Assembly: GCA_022592445.1 (NCBI GenBank)
Contig: JABYQR010000001.1
Location: 1 to 64,000 of the forward strand
Reading direction: 5' to 3'
From: Cytidiella melzeri
Lineage: Eukaryota > Basidiomycota > Agaricomycetes > Polyporales > Irpicaceae
DNA: 64,000 nucleotides
The position numbers were made by a program, and so were the translations under genes. Under the pieces are notes generated by a model that made no database searches, was not told where the DNA came from, and saw only the letters and a program-made list of their open reading frames with translations. Shown piece by piece: positions 32,046-44,528 of this stretch (positions are counted from its first letter, which is position 1; each line of letters opens with the position of its first letter).

Positions 32046-34857
32046 CTACTCGATCACCCACCGCATCCCGCGCATCGTGTTCGAAGAATTTGAGGTAAAA
32101 CTCCTCATCGAGCCGATGCTGCGCTGACTGCTACCACTCGTCTGCCGTGAAAGCGGGGATTTTGCAGAACCAGATTGAGTAACCATAGTTGCGTTGCTGC
32201 TCATTGCACTCTGGTCGAATGGGATGCCTGAGCCTGCCTGGTAGAAGCGAGGTCCAAGGGTCCGCGGTGCAGTTTGCATGTAGGCTGGGAGCGGTGGAGG
32301 TACTTGTGCGTACGTGGGGTTCGGTATCGAAGTGTCATAGGACGGGAAATCCACTTTCTCTTCGTCTGAACCCCACTGTTTGTTATCGATGTACGAGCCG
32401 CCGAAGGAGGAAGTGGAGGAAGCGGGATAAGCTGGCTCAAAATCGTCACCAGGAAGTGGCTGATGCGCATTCACTGAGAAAGGAGTGTTAGATAGGATTG
32501 GAAGGGAAAAGGTGAATACGCACAGTAGCGGCTCAAACCTTTCCCGAAGTTGCATCTACATATGATGCCTAATATGAATGTCACCAGGGCGAGGACGACA
32601 GACGCAGCGGATATGAGACTGAAGAAGCGCCACTCAATGAACGTCCACCTAAAGGTGGGTGCTGCGAACATGCTGGACCACCCAACAGTGTATCCAAACG
32701 CGAGCATGAGGAAGATGAGCATTGGGATTTTATGCTCCCTGCGGACGGAGATCCAACCGATGGTGAGCCAAGGGATCATCAACTTAAACATACGCTCAGT
32801 AGTAGACCGCATCAATTGGTTGTAAAGCACGTACAAAGAGAATTGTGATCATGACGCCCTTGAACATGGCCACTCTCGTTGTCAAACGTGCGATATCGCC
32901 ATTGTACACCTGATCTACCCATAGCGCGACGGAGACAACAACAAAAAACACCGAAAGCTGGATGACGATTGAGAAGATGAGGATGATGCGGTAAGCTCGG
33001 CTTATTGTCAACGACGCGCCAATGCGCTTGAAGGTTTGCCATCCGAACGACTTAAGTTGGCGAACATCGTAAGTGGTCAATATCTGTTGCCTGTCACAAT
33101 GAATAGGCGTACCTTCATCAACTTCCAAGACAACACCGCCGAAATGACCAACCCGAGCGCATTGAATGCTAGCGTTGTAATCTCGAACCGCGCGCGTGGA
33201 GTCCAGTACGTTGGTAACAGGTTGACACCTTCACATGCGCCATGCGTCGCAAGACGAGTGAAATCTGTATGGAAATCTCGTGTGCTGACAAGCTGAAATG
33301 CGGACCATCCAGTTGCAAGACAATGTGTGAGGAAAGACGCGATGCTGTCACATGAGACCAGAAGTCAACAGTCATGACTAGCAGCAAGAAGCCGCATAGG
33401 CGACGTACATGTGCGGTGGTGACTCGTTCAGTAATGCCACCAGGCTCATCCCTAGTACCCACAGCGAGAATCCAATGAAAACAACGTCCTCGCGTTTGGT
33501 ATTGTCCACGCGGGCAAGCGGCCAGTTGAGTGCAACCAAGCAGCTCTGAGTCAAAATCACTTCCTCGTTGGGTTTTCCAGGAAGTCCAAGAATGTGAACT
33601 TGCGTGGTTCCGTCAACCGCCAATTGGGAGATGACCTTTGGGATGTCAAGGAGACTGCGCTGCAAAAGAAAGGTTTATAGCAGAAGACATGGCGGGAGAG
33701 TACAATTTAGCACACCTTGTAGTCCCGCTGAGCGACGCGAGTACTAGAGGGTGTGGGTGCCACCTTAGTTGTTACCGTCGCGGTCGGCGCATTGAAACCA
33801 GCAGTCGCAATGAACTCGCCTGCCTCGACAGACTTTAATGCACTCTGGAGCTGGGCGAGGTTGGAAACGGTGGCTTTGGCGGTTGATGTTGCTACCAGGG
33901 TAGTAGACGTGGAGGCAGATGTTATCGTTGTTGTTGTAGCAGATTGGGAGACAGACGTGGACAAAGGAGCTCTGTCCGTGCCAGAAGATGATGCAGCCAA
34001 GGAGGCAGACGAGGAATGACTGGGCGAAGGCGCATGAGAGAGAGTCACATTGCTCGGCGATGCTCCTGTTTGCGAATTACTTCCAGCTTGGTTGAGGAGT
34101 GCTGTGGTCGTGTTGGTTGTTTCCGTCCCATTCCAAATCACTTCGCACCCATTCGTGTTGAAGGAATGCGGTACCGAGGTGCACCAGCGCAGTTGGTTGC
34201 CAACCAACACTGCGAAGCCTGCCTGGGACACCTTGCCCTGAACTATTACGCTGTTAAGGAATTTGGCAGCATTCTCGTTGACCTTGAACCCCTCGACTTG
34301 CAATCCAACTTGAATGAGACAGTGCAAGATGGAGAAGGCGAAGTATAAGATGGTAAGCTTCGACAAGGTGATTCGGTCCGCCTAAAAACGCAGAGTCAGG
34401 CTCAGCAAACAACAGTGCGCGGTAGGGTATATACGTTGCAGTACTCACAAACAGCTTCAGCTTAGCGAAAATAGGCACGAAACTCCAAACATTTTTCAAA
34501 CGCATATCGAGTCTGAGACAATGAGGAAGATATGAAATACGTCTGGTCTAGTTACGAGACCATAAACTGACCTTTTGCAGAAAAAAAACAACTCCCACTA
34601 GGGGCTGCTTCACCAGGAGCTGAAGGGTAATCTCGTGCCCAGTTAAGGTCAATGGTCAATACAAGAGGGTATACGGTCCAGCCGAATATTGAGCCACACA
34701 GCTGAAAAGGAGCGTGTGGGGATGAAGGAGAGAAGAAGGAGATGACGGTAAGAGGCAGAAACAGAACCAGCGACGGTCTGTCTGTCTCGTGGGATTTGAG
34801 GCATTTGATGGCAGAGGCCGTCGCCAAAGCAATCGTGACGCATGTCGCACCCGACAT
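32046..34857 (-). CDS. Conserved basidiomycete multi-pass membrane protein
   Basis: Many exons. Segments readable in order include a hydrophobic stretch (IFGWT | ITLQLLVKQPLVGVVFF, about 34572-34690), then MRLKNVWSFVPIFAKLKLF and LTILYFAFSILHCLIQVGL. A long Ser/Thr-rich luminal or extracellular loop with N-glycosylation sites follows. Several further membrane spans come next (FIGFSLWVLGMSLVALL; TLAFNALGLVISAVLSWKLM; IILIFSIVIQLSVFFVVVSV; PMLIFLMLAFGYTVGW; VVLALVTFILGIICRCNFGK). A cytosolic Ser/Pro-rich tail ends at 32046. I recognise the pattern as a conserved basidiomycete hypothetical family of about 750 residues but know no function. The first exon (ATG 34857) is tentative. The exon ending at 34572 and the one starting near 34513 do not agree in phase; a run of eight T between them may be off by one. 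Confidence 0.65.
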
Positions 34858-35055
34858 TGATCTAATCTTATCTCCTCGGAGCCAATCAGAGTGCTTGAAT
34901 GAGTCTCAAACACCCACTGCACAGGAATCATCGCACAAGCATCGAAACATTGCACAAGTCGAAACTGCTAAAATTTGTCCATCACAGCGATACATCACTT
35001 ACTGTACCACAGGGGTTCCGACTATCGCTACATGTCTTCAATGTCTTGTGTAAGG
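34858..35055. other. Short intergenic region
   Basis: About 200 bp between the TFIIIC gene's stop and the membrane protein's proposed start. Both genes are on the minus strand. No distinct element seen. Confidence 0.4.
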
Positions 35056-38000
35056 CTACAAATCATACCACCGTCTCTCCCCAAGAAACCAAAATCGTTC
35101 CGTTTCTTCTGTGTCATCAGCAGGGCTATCAGCGATGAAGCCACATCTGCTGTGCTGAACACAGAGCTGCTTGCAACTGAATAGGTACGCCAGCACATCA
35201 TGGATCTCCGCTCGATCGTACACTGTCCTGAGACGCCAGCGAAGTTCCGCCTAGGCCAAAAAATTCAACATTCGCAGCGAAAATACGTGCATGTAGACAT
35301 GCTCGTCTCACCTGGCTGATTCCCGGACGTAAAACAACAGTCCCGATGACGGCACGGCATACAGCCTCCCAAACTTCCGGGATCCTACCACCATCCACAT
35401 TTAACCATCGGCGAGGGAGAACTCTCGCTATCGGGTTCGTGGACGCTGCCGCTGAATCGACCACGTCGGAGAGTGTTGCTGGTTCACCTTGCGTACTCAT
35501 TCGCGGAGAAGCCTCAAAAGGGATGACGACTGTCCAGTACTTCAGAAAGTAAGCTGACACGAGGACGACGTCTCTGTATCCTGTCCAGAATGCCAATTTG
35601 CGGACGACAAGCTGTTCGAGAATCCCGACGATTCTCGATCGTTCTACATCATTGTACAAAATCTTCCACAACAACATGAGTGTGCGATTTCCTCAAAGAT
35701 CTGTTTATACGTACTTTGAGCTTCTGTTTCGCTATGCCGCTCTCTCCGGCATCAACCAATGTCGCCCATATCTTCGATGACAGTTCGTCGCCGTCCGCAG
35801 AGCTTGCGACTTCGATGTGTAGGCAAGCTTGACAGTCAACAGCCATATCCAGGTTCCTCATCGTGCCTGCACCGCCAGACCATGTCGCCATCTCTTGCCG
35901 ACAGCAAGCCTTTTCTCCATCACGAGTCTTTCCATGTACTTCTGCCAATTCTGTTTCCATTACAAAGTTGGCCGGCGATTGGCACACCTGCTCTGCTTGT
36001 CGCCTTGAGACTACTGATGCAGTTCCATCATCATCATTTCCTTCGATTGGTGCAGGTCGTGATGGAACACGGTGACCGCGGATCGCTGGTGTTGCTGAAG
36101 CCATCTTCTCACCGATGGCAGTGTAGTGAATGGGGTCCTGGCGACAGCGAAGGTGGACGTTGGTCTCGATGTCGTCGTCATCTGTGATGATTAGAATAGT
36201 AAGAAAAGGTCGGGAAAGGTTATAAAAAGAGTTTGAAGCATGTCCCCAGCAATCACGTAAGAGGATAGTTGTGTGAGATGGCGAAAAATGAGAAGGGACA
36301 TATGGGATGAATGAAGCATGCGCGTGCTACACCAACGACGTTGCTGCCAGAAGAACGAGCCATTAAGCACGTACCAGCCTTCTTGCTGTTCCAGTCAATC
36401 TTTGCTCTAGCGGCCTGTGCCCCGCTAGTGTCAATCTTGAAGTCCAACTTTCCTTCTGACACCAGTTCGATCAACACAGCAGCGTCTCCATCGGTCGCTA
36501 TCAGTGGCCATTCCCGCCATGCGAGCGGGTCGTCCTGGTAAGACGAACCAAGGGCCTCCTCAAAGGCAGACGCATCTTGGAAAAGTTCAGCTGCGAAAAA
36601 GCCTCCGAGGGCGTTCTGATTCCTAATAAACTCAACGAGATCAGGATGCTGGATGGCAAAGAGCGTATAAAAGCCATACTGATCAGATATTTTGAGTACT
36701 CTTCCGGGCTTGTTCTTGTTGGGATCCCTCAGGAGCTTTGACACAACTCCCCGCTCCAGCATGTCCTTGACGGCAACGTCAACTGCCTCTTTCCCGGCAC
36801 TCCTCAACAATTCAGTCGCGTGATCAACGTCATAAATATCACTCGGCGTGCCCAGGGTCATTTTCAATGCGGCATCACCAACGTAAGCTCTCTCGAAAGA
36901 ATATGCACGCGCCTGGAGTGCCTGTTGTATGCCACCAGCAGACGACACAGAAAGAACAAAGGGATGCTGAACTAGGAGCTTCTCGCGCCCTTCTTCCGCA
37001 GCGTTATTCCACATGAAATCGTAAGTTGGTGCGAGCATTGGCTTCTCGATCACATCGAATTGAGCTGTCAGCGCAGAAATGGAGCACGGCAGTGCGATAG
37101 AAGGCAAGTCCTCCTCAGAACCTACGAAGCCAACTCGCCTGTAGAGTGGATGAATGGAAATTTGAGTTGGATATATGGATATATAATCTTTATGGACGCA
37201 AACGTACAACGCATTTTTGTCAACGTGCTCCCTCAGAAAGGTGATATGTGCGGCGAGATCGAAGTTCGAGATGCTCGCGGGGTCTTCGTCAGGTAGCTCA
37301 ACTGTTCCGCGATATTTGGTCCACAGTTCGAACCATTTATCTTCGAGTCGTTTGAAGTACGCCTCAGCGCCTGGTTGATCCCGCAGTTGCGCAATCCTCT
37401 GTCGCACCGTGTTACGCGGTACCGCGCGGAAGACCTGCTCCAAGGCGCCCCAGTCGAGTCGTTTGCAATCTCGAGCTCGAGCTCGAATAACAGCAGACGA
37501 GTCCCGAGCAAGTTCCTCGAACTCTTTCGTCCATGTAAAGCGATAACGTCGTCGACTTCCTCTAGCCTCAGCTCCTTTGAAAAGTAATCAGTGTATGAAA
37601 TAAGAATTGATGGTGGCGAATCAACCTTCTTTCTCTTTGCCCTTCTTTGACTTCGCTGTAGCCTCCTGTTTAGCGAGCGCTGGACCTTGCAAAGCGATCA
37701 GTTCCTCAACACTCTTCTCGTTCGCGCGCCTTGGTACTGAAGGTGGGATAGGATGCTGGGGCACTAGCGGCAGTCTGCTTGCAGTCGCACGCTTAGCAGG
37801 TATTTTGTTTTGTTCAACAGCAGCAGCAATCTCCGCCTCCCATTTCTGACGGTCGGTCCCTGCGCTTTGCAAGAAACGTTTCCGTACGTTCTTGACGCGC
37901 GTGAGCACAGTACTTTTGAGAGGTTCTGGGTGCACGCAGGAAAGCATTTCCTCCCAGTCCCGTTCTCTCTGCGCACGAGCCTCGGCCGCCTTCTGAGCAA

Positions 38001-41000
38001 GGTTCGCCCGCTCATCGGTGTCTGTCCGTCGCTTCGAATTCTCTGCGTTACCAGCTGTCTTTTGCTTCCTGCGCATCTTCTCGATGTCGTGCAGCATCCG
38101 GCTGCGCTCGTGCTGGTAGAACTTTTCCACTTCCCCTCTAGGAGCGCTGACAATATCGGCAATCATTACCAAACGTGCGTTCCCACCATCGACATCCTGC
38201 AAGGGAGTGACACCCGTTTGAAAGTTAGTGTATCGCTTCAGGACCTGTTTCTGGTTATCGCTGAAAACATAGGACGGCCGCCACTGAGTGCCACGCCGCA
38301 AGAGCCGTACGAGTTTGACTGGAACGTTTGCAGGGATGCTACCACTATTAGGCGGCAGTCCATTCTGCTCCCACTCCTCGACGAGTCGTTCGGCATAGGG
38401 TCGGTCAATCGAGGCTCGTTGAAGTTGGCGCCAAAATACGACGGCCTCGGCATGCGACTGGACTCCTGCGCCCATCCAGAAAGGAGGTGATGTTTCGTCC
38501 ATAGCCCAGAGATGGATAGGAACGGTGGTGTTGAATCGCCAGTATTGTGGAGTCTGGAGAGAAGTACTGCCGTCGCATTGAGTGGCTTCGAAGGCAGTTG
38601 GATAATTTCCATTCGAAGAACATCGCAGCCAAGGGTTACCTGATTCCGTCGATACCAGAGGGGTTATGAGGTGCAGATTCCGAAGCGCCACTAACGAATC
38701 AAGGATGCGCGACCGGCACCGCGCCTTGTTCAGTTCCAAAGCGTCTGCCAATGTGGTAGAGACATTGCAAAGCGGGGTGGCACGTCCTTCTGGAGTCGAT
38801 AGTAGCTCCTTGAGCTCCTGAATCGGCACCTGGCTGGACACAATGGCGGAGTAAAGCGATATAGGCAGGTCGCGGTGAAAGTAAGATATATGAAGGACTT
38901 TATGACTTGACGAAACGATGTGCGAGTTCGCGTTCTCGTCAAAAAGCTTCATCACGTGCAGATGAAGCTCCCTAATGCGAGCGATCTTGCCAGTGATGAA
39001 CCCATAGAGCTGCTTGATCGTCTGCGGGTCGGTAAGTAACCTAGCTTTGAGTTTCGCTTCATCACCACTGGCAAAGTCCTGAACGCTCAGCTGCTCGACG
39101 CCAGGTGGTTGCTCTACGAATGCAACAGAAAAAGTAGATTTGCGAGGTTTAACGATCCTGGTGAACTTAGTCCCGCCGTATGGCATCGGGTTGTCTAGCT
39201 TTTTGGTGACGGGAGGTTGAGTGAACGGCAAAGCTACGCTGCGGCTGAGCCCAGTCAAAAAGACGTTCACATCATCTTGAGCAGTCTCCACCAGATATGC
39301 GACCTTGACCTGACGTCCGTGAACAGCAGTGGAGATGAACTTCACTGTTCCTTGATCCTGAAGGGCTTTCAGCGTCGTGTCCACAGTCTTCTTGTCGATC
39401 CTAGATCCCAGGCGGTTGTCACTAACTGCCTCGCCTGCCTCCAGTAGCGTCTCTAGCAGAGAAGCGTGCCCTTCGAGAAATTCTTTCGAGCTAGCGTTAA
39501 CGATGCCCCCCATCTCGGTAATAAGACGTAAAATTTCCTTCTCGCGACGAGACTGTGAAAGATTCGTCATCCTGCGCAAGCCAGAAAGTGGGTTCGCCGT
39601 CTTAAGGCGCTTAGAGGGAGGCGGAGATGACGGTGGGCTGGGTGCCGTACGTTTATGGCGATCGGGAGTAAGGTCATCTACGTCAACGTTGACGGGTGCT
39701 GCTGGCTGAAGCGTATCTTGAGCATGCACAGGCGAGCAACAGTGAGGCTTAAAGCATACCTCAGTCTGCTCGGTCTGCTCTACAAGGCCTTGCGCTCCGC
39801 TCACCTCTGTGGTAGTAGAAACGGTTAACGGAGCCGACGCTTGCAGGACAGCCGTGAGAGTAGGCTCGCTGACCATGACGCTGGTTGTTACTTGCTGTTC
39901 CAGTGATATCCCTTGACCTGTGGGGACCTCTGCTACAAGCTCTTCAGCTATCAGTGATGTCTCTACTGATATAGCATCGCCACCACGAGCTGTCGACGGC
40001 GAAGCTGCTCGGCCCTCGTGAAACGTGTTAGACGACTCTGGCTCGACAACGCATGGATCACTAGAGACGGCGACAACGTTCATCGCAGCTTCGACATGAG
40101 CAGCGTTCTTCTTTGGAGGGCGTCCTCGTTTCTTTGGCACAGTAGGTACTTCCAATGGGTTCTTCCGTGGACGCCCGCGTTTCTTCGTACTTGTCAAAGG
40201 TTGAGTTGTGGACAAGGGTGTGATGGCGTGGGGAGAAGCAGAAACACCATTTTCGATAGCAGCCGTTGCGGTCTCAGGTGGTTGCAATGGTGCTTTCGGT
40301 GGTCGACCCCGCTTCTTCTTCGGAGGGGGCGCCATAGATAATGAAGCTTCGTGTCCTGAAGCGGCGCCCTCTACAACATCATCTGTATCGTCGTCACCGC
40401 GCTTTCTCTTCTTATTACGAGCAGGCGTCTTCGGCACAAAACTGTCCACCTCCCTCTCCTTGCCCTTGCTCTTCTTTCCCCCCTTCGCCGCACCCTTCTG
40501 TCTCGCTTCGTGGCTATCCACGTGCTTGTCCAACTCAGCGCTAGTAGTGTAGAACTGGCCGGCCTCGACAGGTAGAAATCCGCCTGCAGCATCGAGAAAG
40601 CCCTCGGGATACTGGGCCTCCAACTTCTCTCTCTCAACGACCTTCAAGTAGTTCTGGAGCGTGAAATACTTATAGCGTCTCTCTCTACCGTACGTCTCAG
40701 TAACTTGAATGATGCCGAGATCTCGAATATGGCCTGGTAGCGGTGCGTCCTTAAGACGATTCAGTTGATGATCCACAGCCCGCTTGTCAAAGGAGCCGAG
40801 CATTTGGCAGAGTTGCTGCACGCAAAGTCAATCAATAATGGGTAGGTCTCGATGTAAGAATGAAGCATACATTCAAAGTGAGACCTTCCGCACCGGATTG
40901 ATGGATGAGGTCGATCGCCTGCTTGTGCAGCGTAAAGTTCGTTTTCAATGACAGAAAATCGTCTTCGTCTGGAGTCGAAAACGTAAGCAAAAGAGTTGTC

Positions 41001-42483
41001 AAGGCTGAGCTACGAATGTATACCATCTGCAACTTCTATAACAGCAGGCGCTCCTCGCGGCTGCGCTAGTTTCTCGGGGTTGAGCAAGCGAACGCAGGGA
41101 ACGAACTTGCCATCCGGTCTAGGAACCTGCACTTTTTCGATGAACCCTTGGGCCATCAATTCGCGGAGACGAGTTTGGAAGAACCGCCTGTCGGCCTTCA
41201 TCGGGTTAGAAAAGCCCTGGATGGGGTTGAGCAGCTGTTCAGCATTCGCGGAGTGGGTGCACATACAATGGTGACCAAGAGATTTTGCGCGGTGTGCATG
41301 TAATGTGGGGAGCTACGGAGTAGTTTGTCCAGTCTGTCCTTGATAATAGTCAAGCTAGACAGGTGCTGGCTGTTGATAGGTTCAAAATAAAGGAGCCCAT
41401 GTGTAGAAGTCGGTGCGGCAGGGTCATCCATGCTATCCATGTTGATGTTGAGATCCGCGTCGTCTCTCTCTTCTTTCTTGGTCGCAGCTTGCCGGACTTT
41501 GCCCTCTTCAGCGAGAACTCCCTTCCAGAGCTCGCTCCGCTCGAAGAAGTACTTGTGAATGCAGATGTTGGTACCAACGCCGGATTTCTTTCGTTTCTCG
41601 CTGTACGTGGGAGCAACACATGATCAGCCTCTGAGTACAAATACTGGGAAGGCGTATACATGAAGTTGAGGTCCACCAGTTTGTCAATGAGATAGTGACA
41701 CGCCTTCGCGTCGTAGCCTGTCTTCTTGCTCAAGTCCACTGCACTGAGGCCGGCTTCACGACCACGAGATATCAGTTGTAGCGCGGTATACACCATGGGA
41801 GTCAGCTTCGATGACTGAGAATGCGTTGTGTCAGTATGCTCAGCTATCGAGCGGCCATCCGCTCATTGACCTACCTTGATATGAGAGCCGGTAATCGCGA
41901 CGAGGGACCTCTCAGAGTCTACCGCAATGCGTAGCTTGTCGCCGTATTCTCGCTTCAGGTCGTCTAACGGGCGCAGCGCAGCGTCTTCGATAATTTCCAG
42001 CTTCCCGACCGCGTTGGTGTCATCCCCATAGTCTCCCTCTGTCTTCTTCTTCTTGCCTTTAGTTGCACTGGCCACTTTGCCAAACTGAGGCGCGACATAT
42101 ACTTCCGGTGCACCGTCGGGAGCTATACCGACGCGCACTTCTGGATGTTGCACGACGACAGACCAGACAAACGTGCAGTAAGCTGTATCCACGGTCTGGG
42201 CCGCACCGGTGTGCGTATAAAAGTCTGAGATAAAGCCCCGCAAGCGATTGACATCGCATCCTGAAATATATCCAAAATTACAAATCAGCTACCGCAGAAC
42301 GAGAAAGACGAAATTCGCAGATGAGAAGAAGACCTGAGTGGGGGTCGAACCCCTGCTTGCGACTCGACCCCCTTGATCGTCTGAGCGCGGGTAGGGAACG
42401 GGTCCATCATATGGGCGTAAAAGCTCACCAAGGTCGCCCTCGAAGGCGAGTTCGCGTATGCAGTGGTTTAACAACTCGTCCAT
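35056..42483 (-). CDS. TFC3: TFIIIC largest subunit, B-block-binding (tau138/Tfc3/GTF3C1 family)
   Basis: This subunit of TFIIIC recognises the B box of tRNA genes and recruits TFIIIB for RNA polymerase III. Exon 1 (42483-42334) starts MDELLNHCIRELAFEGDLG. Exon 2 (42260-41875) has GCDVNRLRGFISDFYTHTG. Winged-helix segments follow (LTPMVYTALQLISRGREAGL; DLSKKTGYDAKACHYLIDKL; DRRFFQTRLRELMAQGFIEK; LCQMLGSFDKRAVDHQLNRL). The large central exon (40821-37621) carries three AT-hook motifs (KKKRGRPPK, KKRGRPRK, KKRGRPPKK; about 40340-40110). A conserved C-terminal region contains QVFRAVPRNTVRQRIAQLRD and VCRAVIGTVVLRPGISQ. The last exon, past the acceptor near 35262, reads AELRWRLRTVYDRAEIHDVL and ends FWFLGERRWYDL at the TAG 35056-35058. 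The total is about 2,200 residues over about 10-12 exons. Confidence 0.9.
42341..42351 (-). promoter_or_regulatory. Exact B-box match inside TFC3 exon 1
   Basis: On the minus strand GGTTCGACCCC fits the RNA polymerase III B-box consensus GGTTCGANNCC. It lies in coding exon 1 of the B-box-binding protein's own gene, 132 nt after the ATG. No tRNA cloverleaf or clear A box surrounds it. Confidence 0.4.
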
Positions 42484-43122
42484 CGCGCTGGAAAAGGTAC
42501 GAATAGGCGAGAGGGTATCGAACTCCTAGCAAGGACTCTACGCTTTTTCCGTTAAGAGAGAGAGCTTGGTTTCAGGCTAGTGTGAACAAACGGAGTCGGT
42601 GTTCAGCATGTCGACGAGCGTGACGGTATTCAAAGATGGGAAACGTGTCGTGTCGGGGTGGACGCGAATGCGCTCATTGTCAACGCTTGTGCGCCACAAG
42701 TCTACCGCCGATGCGTCGCATGCGTGAGAATATTAGTAACAGACGCTAGCAAACGCATTCCATAAAAAATAGTGGACATTGGACCCACGTGCACGCTAGA
42801 CAAATATTAATATGAACATGACCATTGTAAACGGACCTGGGTGTTATTATATGTTTACATTTGACAGGGGTTCAAATGGGATGTACCAACGACTATCATG
42901 CGACGAAAAAGACCCGTGGGCCCATGCAGGGTATGATAGAGGTAAAAACGTGGGCAAGTAGTGAGTACAGATGTTTCCAGGTATGCTAATGTAAGGGGAC
43001 CTCAAGAGACGGTTTTTGGTTCTTCTATGATCATATGGAATATATCGTAAGTCTAGGGCGTCGCAGTCGGTCAACCGAGAATGAGAAGTGTAGGATCGAT
43101 GATGAGGGACGGAGCCCAAATA
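42484..43122. other. TFC3 upstream / UPS downstream intergenic region
   Basis: 640 bp upstream of TFC3 and downstream of the UPS gene, with AT-rich patches (ATATTAATATG at about 42806). No gene or repeat recognised. Confidence 0.5.
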
Positions 43123-43774
43123 CTACGCAGCCTCCTGTTGCTTCGCCTCCCACAAATTGCTGAGCACGCTAGAGAAGCCGATCTTGCCCAGTTGAGCATT
43201 TTGCTCGAAACGCTGTGCCAGCCAGCCCTCCAGCTTGTCTGCGACGCTCCTCCAGAGGGCCATCCGCGCTTGAATCTCGGCAGTCTGCGTGAATGCTGTC
43301 CGGTTGTTCGGTGCTGGCGAATAGCGAATGCTCTCGTAGCAAGTTGCAAAGTCCGACAAGGTAAGGTTGACCGACGTTATTGTCGTTGTTTGCGTCGCGG
43401 GGTCGACAAAAGATATCTCTCGCACAAATGCGTCTTCCGTCCCACCGAACAACTAGCCGTGATTTGTCAGGATGGTGGAAGGATCTCAAATCATGATACT
43501 TGGCAACTCACCTTGACAATCCATACCGGCGCCTTCTGCTTACACCCTAGTATCCTCTCCGTCCGAATTATGCCCGTCTTTGGGTTCACGGAGCGGTCAA
43601 GGACGTCGACCGTCACTACATGGCTGCAGTGAGGGTTGGGATACTTGTGCCACATCCCGATGACGACGTGAGACCACGGGTGCCTACGAGACGAGAAAAC
43701 ATAGTCAGAGGGATGTAGCACGGCGGCAGGAGGCGAACTCACTCGTAGTTGAAGTTCTGAGAAAAGTAATGCAT
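43123..43774 (-). CDS. UPS/PRELI-like mitochondrial phospholipid-transfer protein
   Basis: A 177-residue protein of the PRELI/MSF1 family. Members sit in the mitochondrial intermembrane space with an Mdm35-like partner and shuttle phosphatidic acid or phosphatidylserine between membranes. The three exons are 43774-43743, 43683-43512 and 43452-43123, and the phases agree. The N-terminus MHYFSQNFNYEHPWSHVVIG and the stretch WHKYPNPHCSHVVTVDVLD are typical, followed by RTERILGCKQKAPVW and the C-terminal helix region (EGWLAQRFEQNAQLGKIGF). The first exon is only 32 nt. Which paralogue it is (Ups1, Ups2 or Ups3) cannot be settled here. Confidence 0.9.
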
Positions 43775-44528
43775 GATGGTCGTTATTAGCGTTGTTTGGT
43801 TAGAGAGGATGAGGGTAGGTTATAAGTTATCGAAGAAGACTGGAGTGCGGGGGGTTTTTTGGAGGTAAGAGGAGAAGGGATGATGCACACGACCGGGAAC
43901 ACAACCAGCGGAGCGACAGGCGCTAAGTAGATGGAGCCAATCAGGTAGCTCCGTTTTGCTCCGGCCTACAACCGGCTACCCTTTTGCGGCATTGGCAGCT
44001 ACTCTACGTGTCCCTGGAGCGATCATCTAAGTATCACCGAGCGGTATATGCAGCACAAACGACATGCAACAAAGGTTCGCAGTGCGCACACTAAATTAGC
44101 TGGCGACACCGCAGACGTCCCCAGTTCCATCATCTTTATGTAAAGTGCTGCGCTGCCGATGGTTGACACTGCTATGCAAGGCCCTCCGCGTTATTACAAA
44201 GCATTAGTGACAGAAGAAGAGAAGAGTCTTCTCATTCCTCGCGCGGACCGCAGACCAACGACAATCATGTAACATCTCAACTATCTTATGAACATACGTA
44301 CTTGATCGCCTGAAGAATGATGCATCGGTGATGCTTGGAAGGTACAAGTTCGTCTTCAAGTTGAAGGCATGTTGGAGATAACTAGGTGACCGACGTTCGC
44401 TCTTCCGTGCAGTCGTCAGCCTCCGCTCAGCAGATCATTGGTCTGTTGGATGTAAAGAACGCTATGGTATAACGGACTCGAACGATGGCATCGCCTGAAT
44501 GACGTCGCCCGCCACGAGCGGTCTTCGT
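43775..44528. other. Intergenic region
   Basis: About 750 bp between the UPS start and the ABC transporter stop, both minus strand. It holds the UPS promoter and the transporter 3' end. Short open frames only, with no supported feature. Confidence 0.5.

Noticed and set aside
34440..34505. ATG at 34505 as the start of the membrane-protein gene
   Set aside because: Clear transmembrane-coding exons precede it (ITLQLLVKQPLVGVVFF), so it is internal.
42336..42410. Possible tRNA gene on the minus strand (GGTTCGACCCC)
   Set aside because: No acceptor stem, D-arm or A box can be folded around it. The sequence is coding exon of TFC3.
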